This document shows, piece by piece, positions 7,591 to 15,883 of a stretch of DNA of 26,353 nt; the stretch's first letter is position 1; each line of letters opens with the position of its first letter. Source of the stretch: a virus; IMG/VR virus record IMGVR_UViG_3300028883_000428, positions 1-26,353 of that record, one strand, 5' to 3'. The notes beneath the pieces are model-generated. The model had not been told where the DNA came from. It did no database searches and was given only the letters and a program-made list of their open reading frames with translations. The position numbers and the translations under genes were made by a program.

Positions 7591-9219
7591 TTATTCTACA
7601 TTAGTTTCAATTGGTTCTATAGGAACTGGAGGGGGCCATTCTCTTCTTGTTAAAATAAATTCATGTGTAAATTTACTTAATGGTGTTCCTTCATCCTCAG
7701 ATGTCCATGATAATTTAAATCCTTTTACTAAGTACCAACCACTATAAAATAAATCTAATGAATCCATCAAACCTACATCAGGATTTATCGCAACATTTTC
7801 AAGTCTATCAGTTCTAACTAATACTACCGGAATTTTATCTCCTGTTATAACATTAAAATTATGGCCAGTAACTTCAATATGTAAATTTAGTTTATCTAAT
7901 TCTTTATTATTAATAAGATTTTGTACTAAAGAAAAATGATAATTTCTATGCTGATTTCCATCCCATTTTAAATTATCATCGTCAGGATTACTAATAGTAT
8001 ATTGTATACCTAACCATGGATATTTTTCATATAAATCTACATATGGATAATTTGCTCTTTTTAATTCAGTATTTTGATTATTTCCATCCTCATCTAAATC
8101 TTCTACATATGAAGCTCTACCTCGTAAAATAATATATCTATTTGTTTTTTGTGAATCATATGTAGGTTCAACCGGTACTGACCAATATTTTTGTCCTTCT
8201 ATATTTTCATAAATATTTTTATTATGTTCAAACATAGAGAATCTAATTTTTGTCCCAATTTCAAATGTTATATTTGAAGATCTATTAAATGGTCTCCATG
8301 TAGTTATATAAAATGGAGATGTTCTAAAATTTGGAAAATTAGAAAATACTTTTACTGTATTAATTGTACTTTTTTCATCTGTATCTGCACTCCAATTCCA
8401 ATTTTTATCTACATTAGTTAAAATAGCTGCCATTTCTACTTCTGATTCTGCAGATAATAATTGTTTGTTTATATTTACAAAATTTAAATTATAATAGATA
8501 TCTATCCATGATTTATAAAATGAAGTACTATCTCTCCAGGCTCTCTCGGTTACACTTTCAACAAATTCAATACCACAGTTATTAGCTTTTAACCATATTT
8601 GTTTATCATTAGTATTATACTCATTGCTTACAAATCCTAATTTATATTTTTTTGCAAATTCTTGTAATGTTTCATAAGAAGTTCCCTCAAAAGAAAAACT
8701 ATCTCTTTGTCCTCTTAATCCTGGAACAAATAATTCACCATAAAATGTCATCATTACAGGAGATTTAACTTCAGTAAAATTAGGAACCACATGCACGCCT
8801 GTAATTATATAATCATTGCGAACAATTTTAAGAACATCAGTTTTATTTCTAATAGCAATAGAAATAATGTCTCCATCTTTAGGCATTTCTTTTGCTAAAA
8901 ATATTTGATGTAAAAATGCTACACTTAATGTTATTTTTGGTAAAAATCCAGTACAATCTATACTCATATATTGAATCTCATTCCTACTAAATACATATTC
9001 ATTAACTTTAATAAGAGGTATTTCCATACTATATGAATCTTCTGGTTTATGCGTTTCTACACGACCTTCATTTTCAGTGGATTCATCTTTAGCTGTAATA
9101 GATAATTCATCTAATTTAATACTCGATTTAAATACAGTTTTTAATCCGTAAACTGCATCCTTTTTTTCTGGCGTTTTACCCGGGACTTTATTATCAGGTG
9201 GTGTAAATGTTAATCCCAT
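7591..9219 (-). CDS. Baseplate hub protein, gp27 / late control protein D-like
   Basis: A 542-residue protein. The segment near 174-250 carries the gpD/gp27 hub pattern: GTSYETLQEFAKKYKLGF, then WRDSTSFYKSWIDIYYNLNFVNIN. The N-terminal half is beta-rich (PKITLSVAFLH, GDIISIAI, YIITGVHV), as in the tube-like hub domains, and the C-terminus ends with a strand-rich domain (SGWYLVKGFKLSW, KFTHEFILTRREW). In T4, trimeric gp27 links the tail tube to the gp5 spike; here the spike gene lies two genes downstream. Its ATG overlaps the stop of the gp53-like gene as TAATG, so the two are translated together. The assignment is by pattern and gene order. Confidence 0.7.
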   Translation of the reverse strand: MGLTFTPPDNKVPGKTPEKKDAVYGLKTVFKSSIKLDELSITAKDESTENEGRVETHKPEDSYSMEIPLIKVNEYVFSRNEIQYMSIDCTGFLPKITLSVAFLHQIFLAKEMPKDGDIISIAIRNKTDVLKIVRNDYIITGVHVVPNFTEVKSPVMMTFYGELFVPGLRGQRDSFSFEGTSYETLQEFAKKYKLGFVSNEYNTNDKQIWLKANNCGIEFVESVTERAWRDSTSFYKSWIDIYYNLNFVNINKQLLSAESEVEMAAILTNVDKNWNWSADTDEKSTINTVKVFSNFPNFRTSPFYITTWRPFNRSSNITFEIGTKIRFSMFEHNKNIYENIEGQKYWSVPVEPTYDSQKTNRYIILRGRASYVEDLDEDGNNQNTELKRANYPYVDLYEKYPWLGIQYTISNPDDDNLKWDGNQHRNYHFSLVQNLINNKELDKLNLHIEVTGHNFNVITGDKIPVVLVRTDRLENVAINPDVGLMDSLDLFYSGWYLVKGFKLSWTSEDEGTPLSKFTHEFILTRREWPPPVPIEPIETNVE

Positions 9220-9803
9220 TATTTAATTTTTTTACTTTTTATTACTGTTGTTAAAAATTCAGATTGTGTCATACCATTTTCTAAACAAGTATCTACACTT
9301 TCTCCAAAATATACTCTTCCATTTCTATATGTTATTTGTTTTTCTCCAGTTTCAGATATATTTGGTGGTAAAGCTCCTTCTTTAGCTCCGCCTACTATTT
9401 GTCTATTAGCGAATGTATCATCTTTTTTAGGTATTTTAAGAGGATCTATATATTTATAACTATTTCTAAGAGTAGCTGCTCCATCAACTTCTGTTCCTTG
9501 AGTTTTAGAAGTTATCGCATCGGCTGAATCAAGATTAGGAATTAAAATAATATCACCTTCTTTAATTGTAAAAGGATTTGATATTCCATTAAATTTTAAT
9601 ATGTATTCTGCATATAACGTATTATTATAAACTGCTGCAGATATTAAATCTGGTCGCATTTCATATTCTCTAGGTACTTTATACATTTCATATGAAAGAT
9701 AATTATTACTATCCATATTAAACATTGACTTTGTCAAATCTCTAACTTTAATACCATCCGGTCTTGTAAATAAAGGTTTTTTGTCTAAACTATTAGGAAA
9801 CAT
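9219..9803 (-). CDS. Baseplate wedge protein, gp53-like with LysM domain
   Basis: A 194-residue protein. Residues about 48-90 form a LysM-like module: PDLISAAVYNNTLYAEYILKFNGISNPFTIKEGDIILIPN, here with the usual order of helix, loop and final ILIP strand. T4 gp53, which joins wedge to hub, also carries a LysM-like domain, and the position directly upstream of the hub gene supports that role. The N-terminus (YLSYEMYKVPREYEMRP) and the rest have no recognised motif. It is part of a tight set: 15 bases after the 842-residue gene and 1-base overlap with the hub gene. In a baseplate the LysM fold is probably structural rather than peptidoglycan-binding. Confidence 0.7.
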   Translation of the reverse strand: MFPNSLDKKPLFTRPDGIKVRDLTKSMFNMDSNNYLSYEMYKVPREYEMRPDLISAAVYNNTLYAEYILKFNGISNPFTIKEGDIILIPNLDSADAITSKTQGTEVDGAATLRNSYKYIDPLKIPKKDDTFANRQIVGGAKEGALPPNISETGEKQITYRNGRVYFGESVDTCLENGMTQSEFLTTVIKSKKIK

Positions 9804-9818
9804 ATTATAATAATTTTT

Positions 9819-12347
9819 TTAAATTAATGCTCTTTGAGCAATCCAATCTGCAGCTCTATAAGAACTAAGAAATATTTCATTATTAGGTAAAAACTGAACT
9901 GCTGAATTATCTGAAATTCCTGCATGTGTAAAACTAGCTCTTCTCCATACACTAGTTTCTCCGCCCATTGAAAGAGGAGATCCTTCATCAGTTTGAAGAT
10001 ATCTTCCATCTAATCCTTCTTTCCATCTCCAGTTAGCTCGAGCGTCGTATGCATATCCTGTATTTACTCTTCCATCTTTTTTAGTAGCGTCATCAACAAT
10101 AGTTTGATAATCTGCACTACCAGCAAATGAATCAGGAAGATCATAAATACGGCCCATACCTCTATTAAAAATTGATTCTATAGCACTTTTATCTCTTGCC
10201 ATAGCATGCTTTAATTTAACTGAAATTTTTATTTCTGTTGGAAAATCATCCGGTCCTAATTCTTCATTAAATTCTACAGTTATTCCATCACAAATTAAAT
10301 TTCCTATCATTGCAATTGGATTAAGAGGATTTCCTATAGTTACATGCCATTCGCCTATCGGTTCTCCTGTTAAAATCGCTTTCATTCCTTGAAGATAGGG
10401 AACATGTCCTCCAGTTCCTTTAGCAAGTTCATTTTCTATTATATTTCCAGTAGCTCCTGTAAATAAACTATCTATTGCACCAAAAATGCTGCCCTTTTTT
10501 CCACTAAGCAAATTATTGAAAAATCCTTTAACATTATTCCATAAACTACTTGTTACATCCTGTATTGATGCATTTCCTGATACTCTTTCAGTTGAGCCTC
10601 CTTGTGTAAACTGTTTAATAACTGTAGAAGCCCATTTAAGTGGTTGTCCTGAATACCATTGTTCAACTCCTTCTCCACCTCCTATAAATGGATACGTTGC
10701 CGGATTTGCCATAAATCTATGAGCACCTCCAAAAAATACAGCATTTGCAGAACCCATAACTAAAAAGTTTGATATTATATCAAGTAAAACAGCTTTAGGA
10801 TTTATTCCTCCTACAGGTCTAGAAACGTACTCAAATGTTAAATTTAATCCTTCCCATTCAAATTGTAAACCAGGTTTTCTCTTTTTAACAGTATCAATTC
10901 TATTCATAGGACCCATAATTCTATTTTCATAAGGACCATCTTTATATGGATCGGGTGGTAATTGACCAGCATTCCATGCCAAAGCTCTATCATAATTTCC
11001 ACCAGCAACATTAAGCATTTCTGCAAATCTTGCTAATCCTCCAAAGATTTTACCAGGTCCAGATTGACTTCCAGGAACAGAATCTGTCTGAACTTCCCAA
11101 ACTGCTGCTTGAGCATCTTCCCATGAAACTCCAGTTGTAAATTTAAGAATATTATTTAAAGTATTACCGGTTTCTCCGCCAAAATAAGTAATAGCTGTAG
11201 CCATTGGTGGAAATGCAACTACTTCAGTTTTAGTGTTTCCGCCATCTGTTACGTTACTTCCCGATTCTCCACCTCCTGATTCCTCAAATTGAGTTGAATT
11301 TTGGCTAGTCATTCCAGGAAATTTTAAATTATCTAAAATTGGAGCGGCATATCTTCGAAGAGTTATTAATCTATTATTTTCTATTTTATTCCAATATTTT
11401 GAAAATACAAAGTCTGTAAATTGATATGGCGTTCTTCCATAAGGATCTCCATTTCCCCAAGATATTAACGATGATGTTGTAGGAACACTGGCAAAATTAT
11501 ATGATGAAATAGATGTTGAATCTATTTCATACCATCTTCGTTTGCCTTTCTGATTAACTAAAAATTGTCCTCCTTCTGAACCATAAAATCTTACTAATGC
11601 ATAATAATTTTGTAATGCCGGTACTCCTTGATAAAAGGAATCTGTTTTCATCTTTCCATAAGCTTCTTTTGCTTTCTCTAATGCTTTATTTCTTATTGCA
11701 CTATCAGGAATTTCATTAACAGTATTTTGAGATATTAAATAACCCGTTGTTGATAATCCAAAATCTTTAGATTCTACATCTACATATCCAAATGGTACAA
11801 AATGTATAGCTTTTTCATTAGAAGATTTGTTACCTAAAAAAGACATTTCTAAACGATCTAATCTTTTATCAAATGGTCTATTAGTATTATCAACTTTAGG
11901 ATCAGTAGTTTCTTTATCAACTGTGTTTGTTATATTTTCATTAGATTTTTTATCTGCTAAATACGCTTGACCACACCTTGCAACAATATCATCAGCAACA
12001 TCTGGCTTTTCTCTAATAACACGATCAGCATATGACAACATTAATGTATCATCAGAAATATTAATATCTTCTATAAGCCCTTCTCTAGAATTAATATTAA
12101 TATTTCTGACAACGCTTCTTACGCTTCCAGTTATTCTAGTAATAGGTCTTAAAAAATTAGTTTTTCTTATATTATCAAATTTAGCAGGATCTTTCGAAGG
12201 ATCCATAATTTTTTTATATTCTTCTGCAACAGAATTTCTAACACAAGTATTTTGTGTTGCAAGTAATCTAAAAGTAGCTCTTTTATTTATAGTATCTAAT
12301 TTTCCTTCTAACCAATTTATAAAAGATTTTTCTACATCTGATGCCAT
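9819..12347 (-). CDS. Large baseplate / tail-tube-associated structural protein
   Basis: An 842-residue protein, first gene of the baseplate operon. It has no signal peptide. The most telling stretch is near 660-740: GEWHVTIGNPLNPIAMIGNL, ITVEFNEELGPDDFPTEIKISVKLKHAMARDKSAIESIFNRGMGRIY. This recalls tail-tube or baseplate cap proteins of contractile phages (T4 gp48/gp54 role), but I cannot name the family with certainty. A Gly/Ser-rich linker lies near 355-372. Residues about 500-560 contain hydrophobic and Gly-rich stretches (FLVMGSANAVFFGGAHRF) that are too short for clear membrane helices. A terminator and a promoter-like box directly upstream show that transcription restarts here. Confidence 0.6.
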   Translation of the reverse strand: MASDVEKSFINWLEGKLDTINKRATFRLLATQNTCVRNSVAEEYKKIMDPSKDPAKFDNIRKTNFLRPITRITGSVRSVVRNININSREGLIEDINISDDTLMLSYADRVIREKPDVADDIVARCGQAYLADKKSNENITNTVDKETTDPKVDNTNRPFDKRLDRLEMSFLGNKSSNEKAIHFVPFGYVDVESKDFGLSTTGYLISQNTVNEIPDSAIRNKALEKAKEAYGKMKTDSFYQGVPALQNYYALVRFYGSEGGQFLVNQKGKRRWYEIDSTSISSYNFASVPTTSSLISWGNGDPYGRTPYQFTDFVFSKYWNKIENNRLITLRRYAAPILDNLKFPGMTSQNSTQFEESGGGESGSNVTDGGNTKTEVVAFPPMATAITYFGGETGNTLNNILKFTTGVSWEDAQAAVWEVQTDSVPGSQSGPGKIFGGLARFAEMLNVAGGNYDRALAWNAGQLPPDPYKDGPYENRIMGPMNRIDTVKKRKPGLQFEWEGLNLTFEYVSRPVGGINPKAVLLDIISNFLVMGSANAVFFGGAHRFMANPATYPFIGGGEGVEQWYSGQPLKWASTVIKQFTQGGSTERVSGNASIQDVTSSLWNNVKGFFNNLLSGKKGSIFGAIDSLFTGATGNIIENELAKGTGGHVPYLQGMKAILTGEPIGEWHVTIGNPLNPIAMIGNLICDGITVEFNEELGPDDFPTEIKISVKLKHAMARDKSAIESIFNRGMGRIYDLPDSFAGSADYQTIVDDATKKDGRVNTGYAYDARANWRWKEGLDGRYLQTDEGSPLSMGGETSVWRRASFTHAGISDNSAVQFLPNNEIFLSSYRAADWIAQRALI

Positions 12348-12360
12348 AATTACATTTTTT

Positions 12361-12376
12361 ATTTATATATTCAAAT
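12361..12376 (-). promoter_or_regulatory. Late-promoter-like box upstream of the baseplate operon
   Basis: Minus-strand reading ATTTGAATATATAAAT, continued by AAAAAATGTAATT and the ATG at 12347. It contains an exact TATAAATA, the T4 late promoter core. Like the box at 1781-1800, it abuts a terminator. It would drive the 842-residue gene through the 2H phosphoesterase gene. Confidence 0.55.
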
Positions 12377-12402
12377 AAAAAGCTCGACCATTTAGTCGAG
12401 CT
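12376..12402 (-). terminator. Rho-independent terminator between the two structural operons
   Basis: AGCTCGAC (12381-12388), a 6-base loop, and GTCGAGCT (12395-12402) form a perfect 8-bp stem, followed on the minus strand by TTTTATTT. It lies 34 bases past the stop of the gene at 12437. The opposite strand has a weaker T-run, so it is mainly a minus-strand terminator. Confidence 0.9.
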
Positions 12403-12436
12403 CCTATTTTTATATCTAATATAATTATATATTAAA

Positions 12437-12880
12437 TTATTTATGTTTCCATTCAACATTTTGTAAATTTGAGATTTTTTGGCATTCAATTAATCTTATT
12501 TTTTTAAAAGATGGAAAAAATATAATTTCATCAAAATGAGGATATAAATATTCTAATTTAGGAACATTATAATCATCTAATAATACAGCTTGTGTTATTG
12601 TATCTATTTCTGATATTGTTTCAAATAAATTATATAGAAGATCTTCATTAATATTTGGATTAGAATAAAATATTCCTCTTATTCTTTTAGATTTTGCGTA
12701 TGATTTAATTAAATCTGTAATATGATTACTTATAATAAAAGAACCATAATCATCAATCGTAGAATAAGTATATCCATGTTCTTCTAATATTTCAGGAATA
12801 TGAATAATTGAAAAAAGTTTAAGATTTAAAAATGAATTTTTGAGTCTTTGTGTTCCTTCTGTAGTAACGTAGAACTTCAT
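12437..12880 (-). CDS. Hypothetical protein, last gene before the terminator
   Basis: A 147-residue protein with no recognised domain. It is mixed alpha/beta in appearance, with hydrophobic strands (GSFIISNHITDLI near 46; DEIIFFPSFKKIRLIEC near 116) and no membrane segment. It starts 1 base downstream of the stop of the 97-residue gene and ends 34 bases before a strong terminator, so it closes the first structural operon. A role in tail or head assembly is suggested by position only. Confidence 0.6.
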   Translation of the reverse strand: MKFYVTTEGTQRLKNSFLNLKLFSIIHIPEILEEHGYTYSTIDDYGSFIISNHITDLIKSYAKSKRIRGIFYSNPNINEDLLYNLFETISEIDTITQAVLLDDYNVPKLEYLYPHFDEIIFFPSFKKIRLIECQKISNLQNVEWKHK

Positions 12881-12881
12881 A

Positions 12882-13175
12882 TTATTTTTTATTCTTTTTA
12901 TAATAAATCTTTTGTGCTTCCTCTAATGCATCTATTAAAGGAATTTTTTTTGAACTTGCTATTTGCTCTGCTAACAAATTTATCGCTTCTGAATCTTTTT
13001 CTTCTTTAGTCATATTTTGAATTCGTTTAACTTCTTCAAGAAATTGTTTATGTTGTTCTTTACCAGAAATGATATTTTCTCTTATTAAATCAAATTTTTC
13101 TTTACGAGTTAATTTTTGTTGATGTTGAAGTATGCCTAAATCTTTAGACATACGTCTTCGTTCTTTTCTGTTCAT
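12882..13175 (-). CDS. Small charged coiled-coil protein
   Basis: A 97-residue, highly charged protein beginning MNRKERRRMSKDLG, with Lys/Glu-rich helices throughout (KLTRKEKFDLIRENIIS, KEQHKQFLEEVKRIQNMTKEEKDSEAINLLAEQI) and a Lys-rich end. Basic starts of this type are common in small phage proteins. Predicted all-helical and soluble. It could be an assembly chaperone or a nucleic-acid-binding protein; nothing decides between them. It sits in the structural operon between the Nudix-like gene and the 147-residue gene. Confidence 0.6.
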   Translation of the reverse strand: MNRKERRRMSKDLGILQHQQKLTRKEKFDLIRENIISGKEQHKQFLEEVKRIQNMTKEEKDSEAINLLAEQIASSKKIPLIDALEEAQKIYYKKNKK

Positions 13176-13199
13176 AATATTATTTTTTAAAAAAGATTA

Positions 13200-13742
13200 T
13201 TATTCATCCGATAATGAACTAATATAAAAATAGTTAAATAAACGCAAATATCCGGATAATAGCAATGTATCATCTGAAGTTATAACTGTAGCAGAATCTA
13301 TCATTTTAAAATTAAGATCTTCTTGTTTTAATATACTTTCTTCAATCCAGGGCAAATCTTTATCTGTTAAATTAACACAGTATATATCAATTCCAGAATC
13401 AGAAGTTAAATTATTATATAAATTTCCTAAATACATCCAATCATCTGCATTAGTAATATTTATTCCTAATACTTCATATAAAACTCTATTAGCTGCAACT
13501 AAGTTTGTTCCATCATCTTCTGTAATATATCCATTTATAAGAGTATAATCATAATCTTCAAAAACATAATTGTAATCTTTTATAACTCCTATTTTATCTA
13601 AAAGTCCTTTAGAATCTATAGAATAAGGTAAAACAGCCACTTGATGTTTTTTAGAAACAAGATAATAATGATCTTTTATTTCTATAACATCTTCAAATTC
13701 ACCTTCAACGATAATTTTTTTCTCTATGTTTTTATCCATCAT
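13200..13742 (-). CDS. Nudix-fold-like protein with degenerate catalytic box
   Basis: A 180-residue protein. Residues 70-94 resemble a Nudix box: NGYITEDDGTN, then AANRVLYEVLGI. Compared with Gx5Ex7REUxEExGU, Arg86, Leu88, Glu90, Gly93 and Ile94 are kept, but the glutamates expected after Arg and before Leu are Val87 and Val91. Metal binding for pyrophosphohydrolysis is therefore probably lost. The flanks (YYLVSKKHQVAVLPYSID before; WMYLGNLYNNLTSDSGIDIYCVNLTDKD after) also look like Nudix strands. Located among structural genes, it may be a virion or assembly protein reusing the fold. The family call rests on my motif reading and is moderate. Confidence 0.5.
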   Translation of the reverse strand: MMDKNIEKKIIVEGEFEDVIEIKDHYYLVSKKHQVAVLPYSIDSKGLLDKIGVIKDYNYVFEDYDYTLINGYITEDDGTNLVAANRVLYEVLGINITNADDWMYLGNLYNNLTSDSGIDIYCVNLTDKDLPWIEESILKQEDLNFKMIDSATVITSDDTLLLSGYLRLFNYFYISSLSDE

Positions 13743-13768
13743 GATTACTTAATTTTAATATATATTTA

Positions 13769-14572
13769 TCATGAGTTTTCTTTAACTACCTTTGGAGTTT
13801 TAGAGGGTTGTGTATTTGTAGGAGAATTTTCCTCATACATGTTTTTTATTGCTTCTTTTAAAGCTTCTTTTATTTCATCTGTAGTTATTTCATCTACAAT
13901 ATAATCTATAAATTTAACATCTCCTTCATCAAATGAATCTTTTGCAATATCATATAATGTTTTTGGAGGAAGAGAAACTGTCATTTCCATATTTATATCA
14001 ATATCATGTTTTTTAGCCTTTGTCATTAAAATATAAACTGGATCTGTAGTATCTATTTGCCTAGTTTCTGTTTGATCTTTAACTGGAATTCCCGGAGATT
14101 TTAATTGCGTTGTATCTACTTTAGGTTCGGGTTCAGATTTAACATTACTAATTGCTCCAAATACAGAGTGTGAAGGTGGTGTAGGTTTAGGAGGTACTAA
14201 TTCTATTTTTTTCTTTTTTGATTGTTTTTGTGGTCTTGTAACACCTCCTTCTGAAGTTAAATCTGCTGTAGTAATTTCTTCAACGGGCGGAACTTCATAA
14301 TTCTGTCCAGAATTTGCATCTTTTTCAACACGAGGTTTTCCTGATGTATCTTCTTTTTCAACAAATTTCCAACAATTTTGAGGACTATCAATCTCGGCCA
14401 TCATTTTTCCTGTCAAATCTCGTTGATTAATTTGCGCAACTAATTTTTCATTAATACGAGAATTGTCTTTAAAAGTAATATAAATTTCCCCGTCATCTTG
14501 TTCTATTCTATCAAATATAAGGATTTCTCCTCTTCTTTCTCCAACTATCCACTGAAAATAACGATTATTCAT
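13769..14572 (-). CDS. Putative virion-associated protein with Pro/Lys-rich linker
   Basis: A 267-residue protein with three regions. The N-terminal domain, about 1-72 (FQWIVGERRGEILIFDRIEQDDGEIYITFKDNSRINEKL, here broken by a GKMMAEID segment), is compact and beta-rich. Residues about 75-165 are a low-complexity linker rich in Pro, Lys, Thr and Glu. The C-terminal domain, about 170-245, is helical (PVYILMTKAKKHDIDINMEM, LPPKTLYDIAKDSFDEGD, IKEALKEAIKNMYEE). A disordered tail follows. I recall this layout from large Bacteroidetes phages without a known role. It lies in the structural operon; a scaffold-like or baseplate-linker function is possible. Confidence 0.55.
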   Translation of the reverse strand: MNNRYFQWIVGERRGEILIFDRIEQDDGEIYITFKDNSRINEKLVAQINQRDLTGKMMAEIDSPQNCWKFVEKEDTSGKPRVEKDANSGQNYEVPPVEEITTADLTSEGGVTRPQKQSKKKKIELVPPKPTPPSHSVFGAISNVKSEPEPKVDTTQLKSPGIPVKDQTETRQIDTTDPVYILMTKAKKHDIDINMEMTVSLPPKTLYDIAKDSFDEGDVKFIDYIVDEITTDEIKEALKEAIKNMYEENSPTNTQPSKTPKVVKENS

Positions 14573-14619
14573 TTTGTTTGTTTTTAATAGTTATAGTTTT
14601 AATATTCTTAACTTTAACA

Positions 14620-14958
14620 TCATATAATGATATATTTTGAGAACTGTCTTTCATATTCTCTAGCCCAATCGGTGGCGAACCCTGCTTCTTTCCATGAAAG
14701 ATAATCTTCTCTAAAAGCTTCCAAAGCATCTTCAAAATGTTTTTTATAATTTCCCGAACTTAAATAATCCATACGCATAACAGGAATTGTAAAAGTATGT
14801 TTCGTTCCTTTAACTCTCCAATAATATATAGGCTTTCCATAAACTGCAATATCATCATATATACCATACTCTACTATAAGAGAATTAATCCATCCTTGTG
14901 GGTTAACCTCCATTGTTTTAACATTTTTGAGTTCAGAAAAATCAAAATTATTTGGCAT
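14620..14958 (-). CDS. Hypothetical protein (112 residues)
   Basis: A 112-residue soluble protein rich in aromatic residues (YYWRVKGTKHTFTIPVMRMDYLSSGNYKKHF near 45-75; FREDYLSWKEAGFATDWAREYERQF near 83-107). No family was recognised. It starts 2 bases after the stop of the two-helix membrane protein gene, so both are probably made together. Its place in the structural operon suggests a virion or assembly role, without direct evidence. Confidence 0.6.
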   Translation of the reverse strand: MPNNFDFSELKNVKTMEVNPQGWINSLIVEYGIYDDIAVYGKPIYYWRVKGTKHTFTIPVMRMDYLSSGNYKKHFEDALEAFREDYLSWKEAGFATDWAREYERQFSKYIII

Positions 14959-14960
14959 TT

Positions 14961-15299
14961 TTATCCTTTATTACTATTACTCATTTCTGTTACATTATCT
15001 GCAGAATAATTTCCATTTGAAATATTTGTATTAACATCTTCTTTTTTTCCAATATTAATATTTGGAGAAACTTTTCTAACTCCTAATAATATAGTTGCTG
15101 CAGCAACTAACTTTAATATTTCTCCCATTACTTCAACCGTATTTGGTAACTCAAAAAAATATCCTACCATTGTAGCTGCAAACGCTATACCCGCGAGTAA
15201 TCCTAATATAACACCTATAAAACCGCTACCACTCGTTTTTCCATTAGAATTAGTAAATGTTTCTCTAAATCTAAATTTATCTTTATTAAAATTTGCCAT
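14961..15299 (-). CDS. Small two-helix membrane protein
   Basis: A 112-residue protein with two predicted membrane helices, about 26-48 (GSGFIGVILGLLAGIAFAATMVGYF) and 57-74 (VMGEILKLVAAATILLGV). The first is Gly/Ala-rich with small-xxx-small spacing that favours helix packing. The N-terminus is basic and polar; the C-terminal 38 residues are Asn/Ser-rich and likely disordered. Size and topology would suit a holin or an inner-membrane assembly factor, but no family signature was seen. It is the first gene after a promoter-like box and so opens the structural (late) module, immediately downstream of the metabolic block. Confidence 0.65.
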   Translation of the reverse strand: MANFNKDKFRFRETFTNSNGKTSGSGFIGVILGLLAGIAFAATMVGYFFELPNTVEVMGEILKLVAAATILLGVRKVSPNINIGKKEDVNTNISNGNYSADNVTEMSNSNKG

Positions 15300-15310
15300 A
15301 AGAATATATT

Positions 15311-15326
15311 TTTATTTATATATTAT
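15311..15326 (-). promoter_or_regulatory. Late-promoter-like box at the metabolism/structure border
   Basis: Minus-strand AATAATATATAAATAAAA contains an exact TATAAATA, about 13 bases before the ATG at 15299. It shares the ATATATAAAT core with the boxes at 12361 and 25204. It separates the metabolic genes from the structural genes, where a late promoter would be expected. Confidence 0.5.
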
Positions 15327-15349
15327 TTTATGGCTATAATAATTTAAAA

Positions 15350-15547
15350 TTAATCTATTATATCTACTATATTAATCAAATTAATAGATGTAATTTCATA
15401 ATCATCCATTCCAAGATGTTTAGCTAATTTTTCTTCAACATCCGTAGGTGATATTGCTAAAACAATATAATTTTCTTTTTTAAATTTCATATTTCCTTTT
15501 TTATCTTCATATGAAACTTTTACTGATACTTTATAATATGAATTCAT
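15350..15547 (-). CDS. DUF4494-like small protein
   Basis: A 65-residue protein: YYKVSVKVSYEDKKGNMKFKKENYIVLAISPTDVEEKLAKHL. It follows the DUF4494 pattern of a short beta-hairpin, then E-x-Y-x-V-x-A-x-S-x-T-[DE]-x-E. I know the family from Bacteroidetes genomes and their phages. Its function is not established to my knowledge. It is soluble, basic in the first half and acidic at the end. It lies at the downstream end of the metabolic block, 50 bases before the next gene, from which it is separated by a promoter-like box. Confidence 0.6.
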   Translation of the reverse strand: MNSYYKVSVKVSYEDKKGNMKFKKENYIVLAISPTDVEEKLAKHLGMDDYEITSINLINIVDIID

Positions 15548-15564
15548 AATTAATTTTTTATTTT

Positions 15565-15855
15565 TTAAAGTTTTACATCCAAATCTTCTTTTTCTTCTTT
15601 TGCTAATATATCTTCTGGAAGCATATCATGAAGATTAAATTCTGATGGAACTTTTCCACATTTTTCACATATAATTACTTCTATAGGATATAATTCTTCT
15701 TTTCCTGAAGGTGAAACAAATTGTGAAACTTTTTTAAATATTAATCCTGAACGAAATATTTTTCCTCCACAATCACATTCTAATGTCTTGAATTCTTTCA
15801 TCATTTCAGGAGTTACTCTTACTTGTGCGTTTTCTTCTGGTTTTTTAAAATTCAT
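15565..15855 (-). CDS. Zinc-ribbon protein (CxC...CxxC)
   Basis: A 96-residue protein with a putative zinc site formed by Cys27/Cys29 (ECDCGGKIF) and Cys63/Cys66 (CEKCGKVP), separated by a beta-rich stretch (GLIFKKVSQFVSPSGKEELYPIEVI). The tail is acidic (EEKEDLDVKL). Zinc ribbons of this size in phages often act as nucleic-acid or protein adaptors; the partner is unknown. It is one of several zinc-binding small proteins in this metabolic block. The zinc site is read from the residues; the role is unknown. Confidence 0.65.
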   Translation of the reverse strand: MNFKKPEENAQVRVTPEMMKEFKTLECDCGGKIFRSGLIFKKVSQFVSPSGKEELYPIEVIICEKCGKVPSEFNLHDMLPEDILAKEEKEDLDVKL

Positions 15856-15883
15856 AACTTTTTTAATTATTTTTAATTATTGT

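Noticed and set aside
10486-10722. Plus-strand open frame of 78 codons
   Set aside because: It lies wholly antisense to the 842-residue structural gene and has no promoter-like box or A-rich leader.
12283-12489. Minus-strand frame of 68 codons across 12347-12437
   Set aside because: It crosses the strong terminator and the promoter-like box and overlaps both neighbouring genes.
15052-15090. SPNINIGK in the two-helix membrane protein resembling the SPN...INIGK repeat
   Set aside because: Only a few common residues in Asn/Ser/Gly-rich sequence; no 18-residue period follows.
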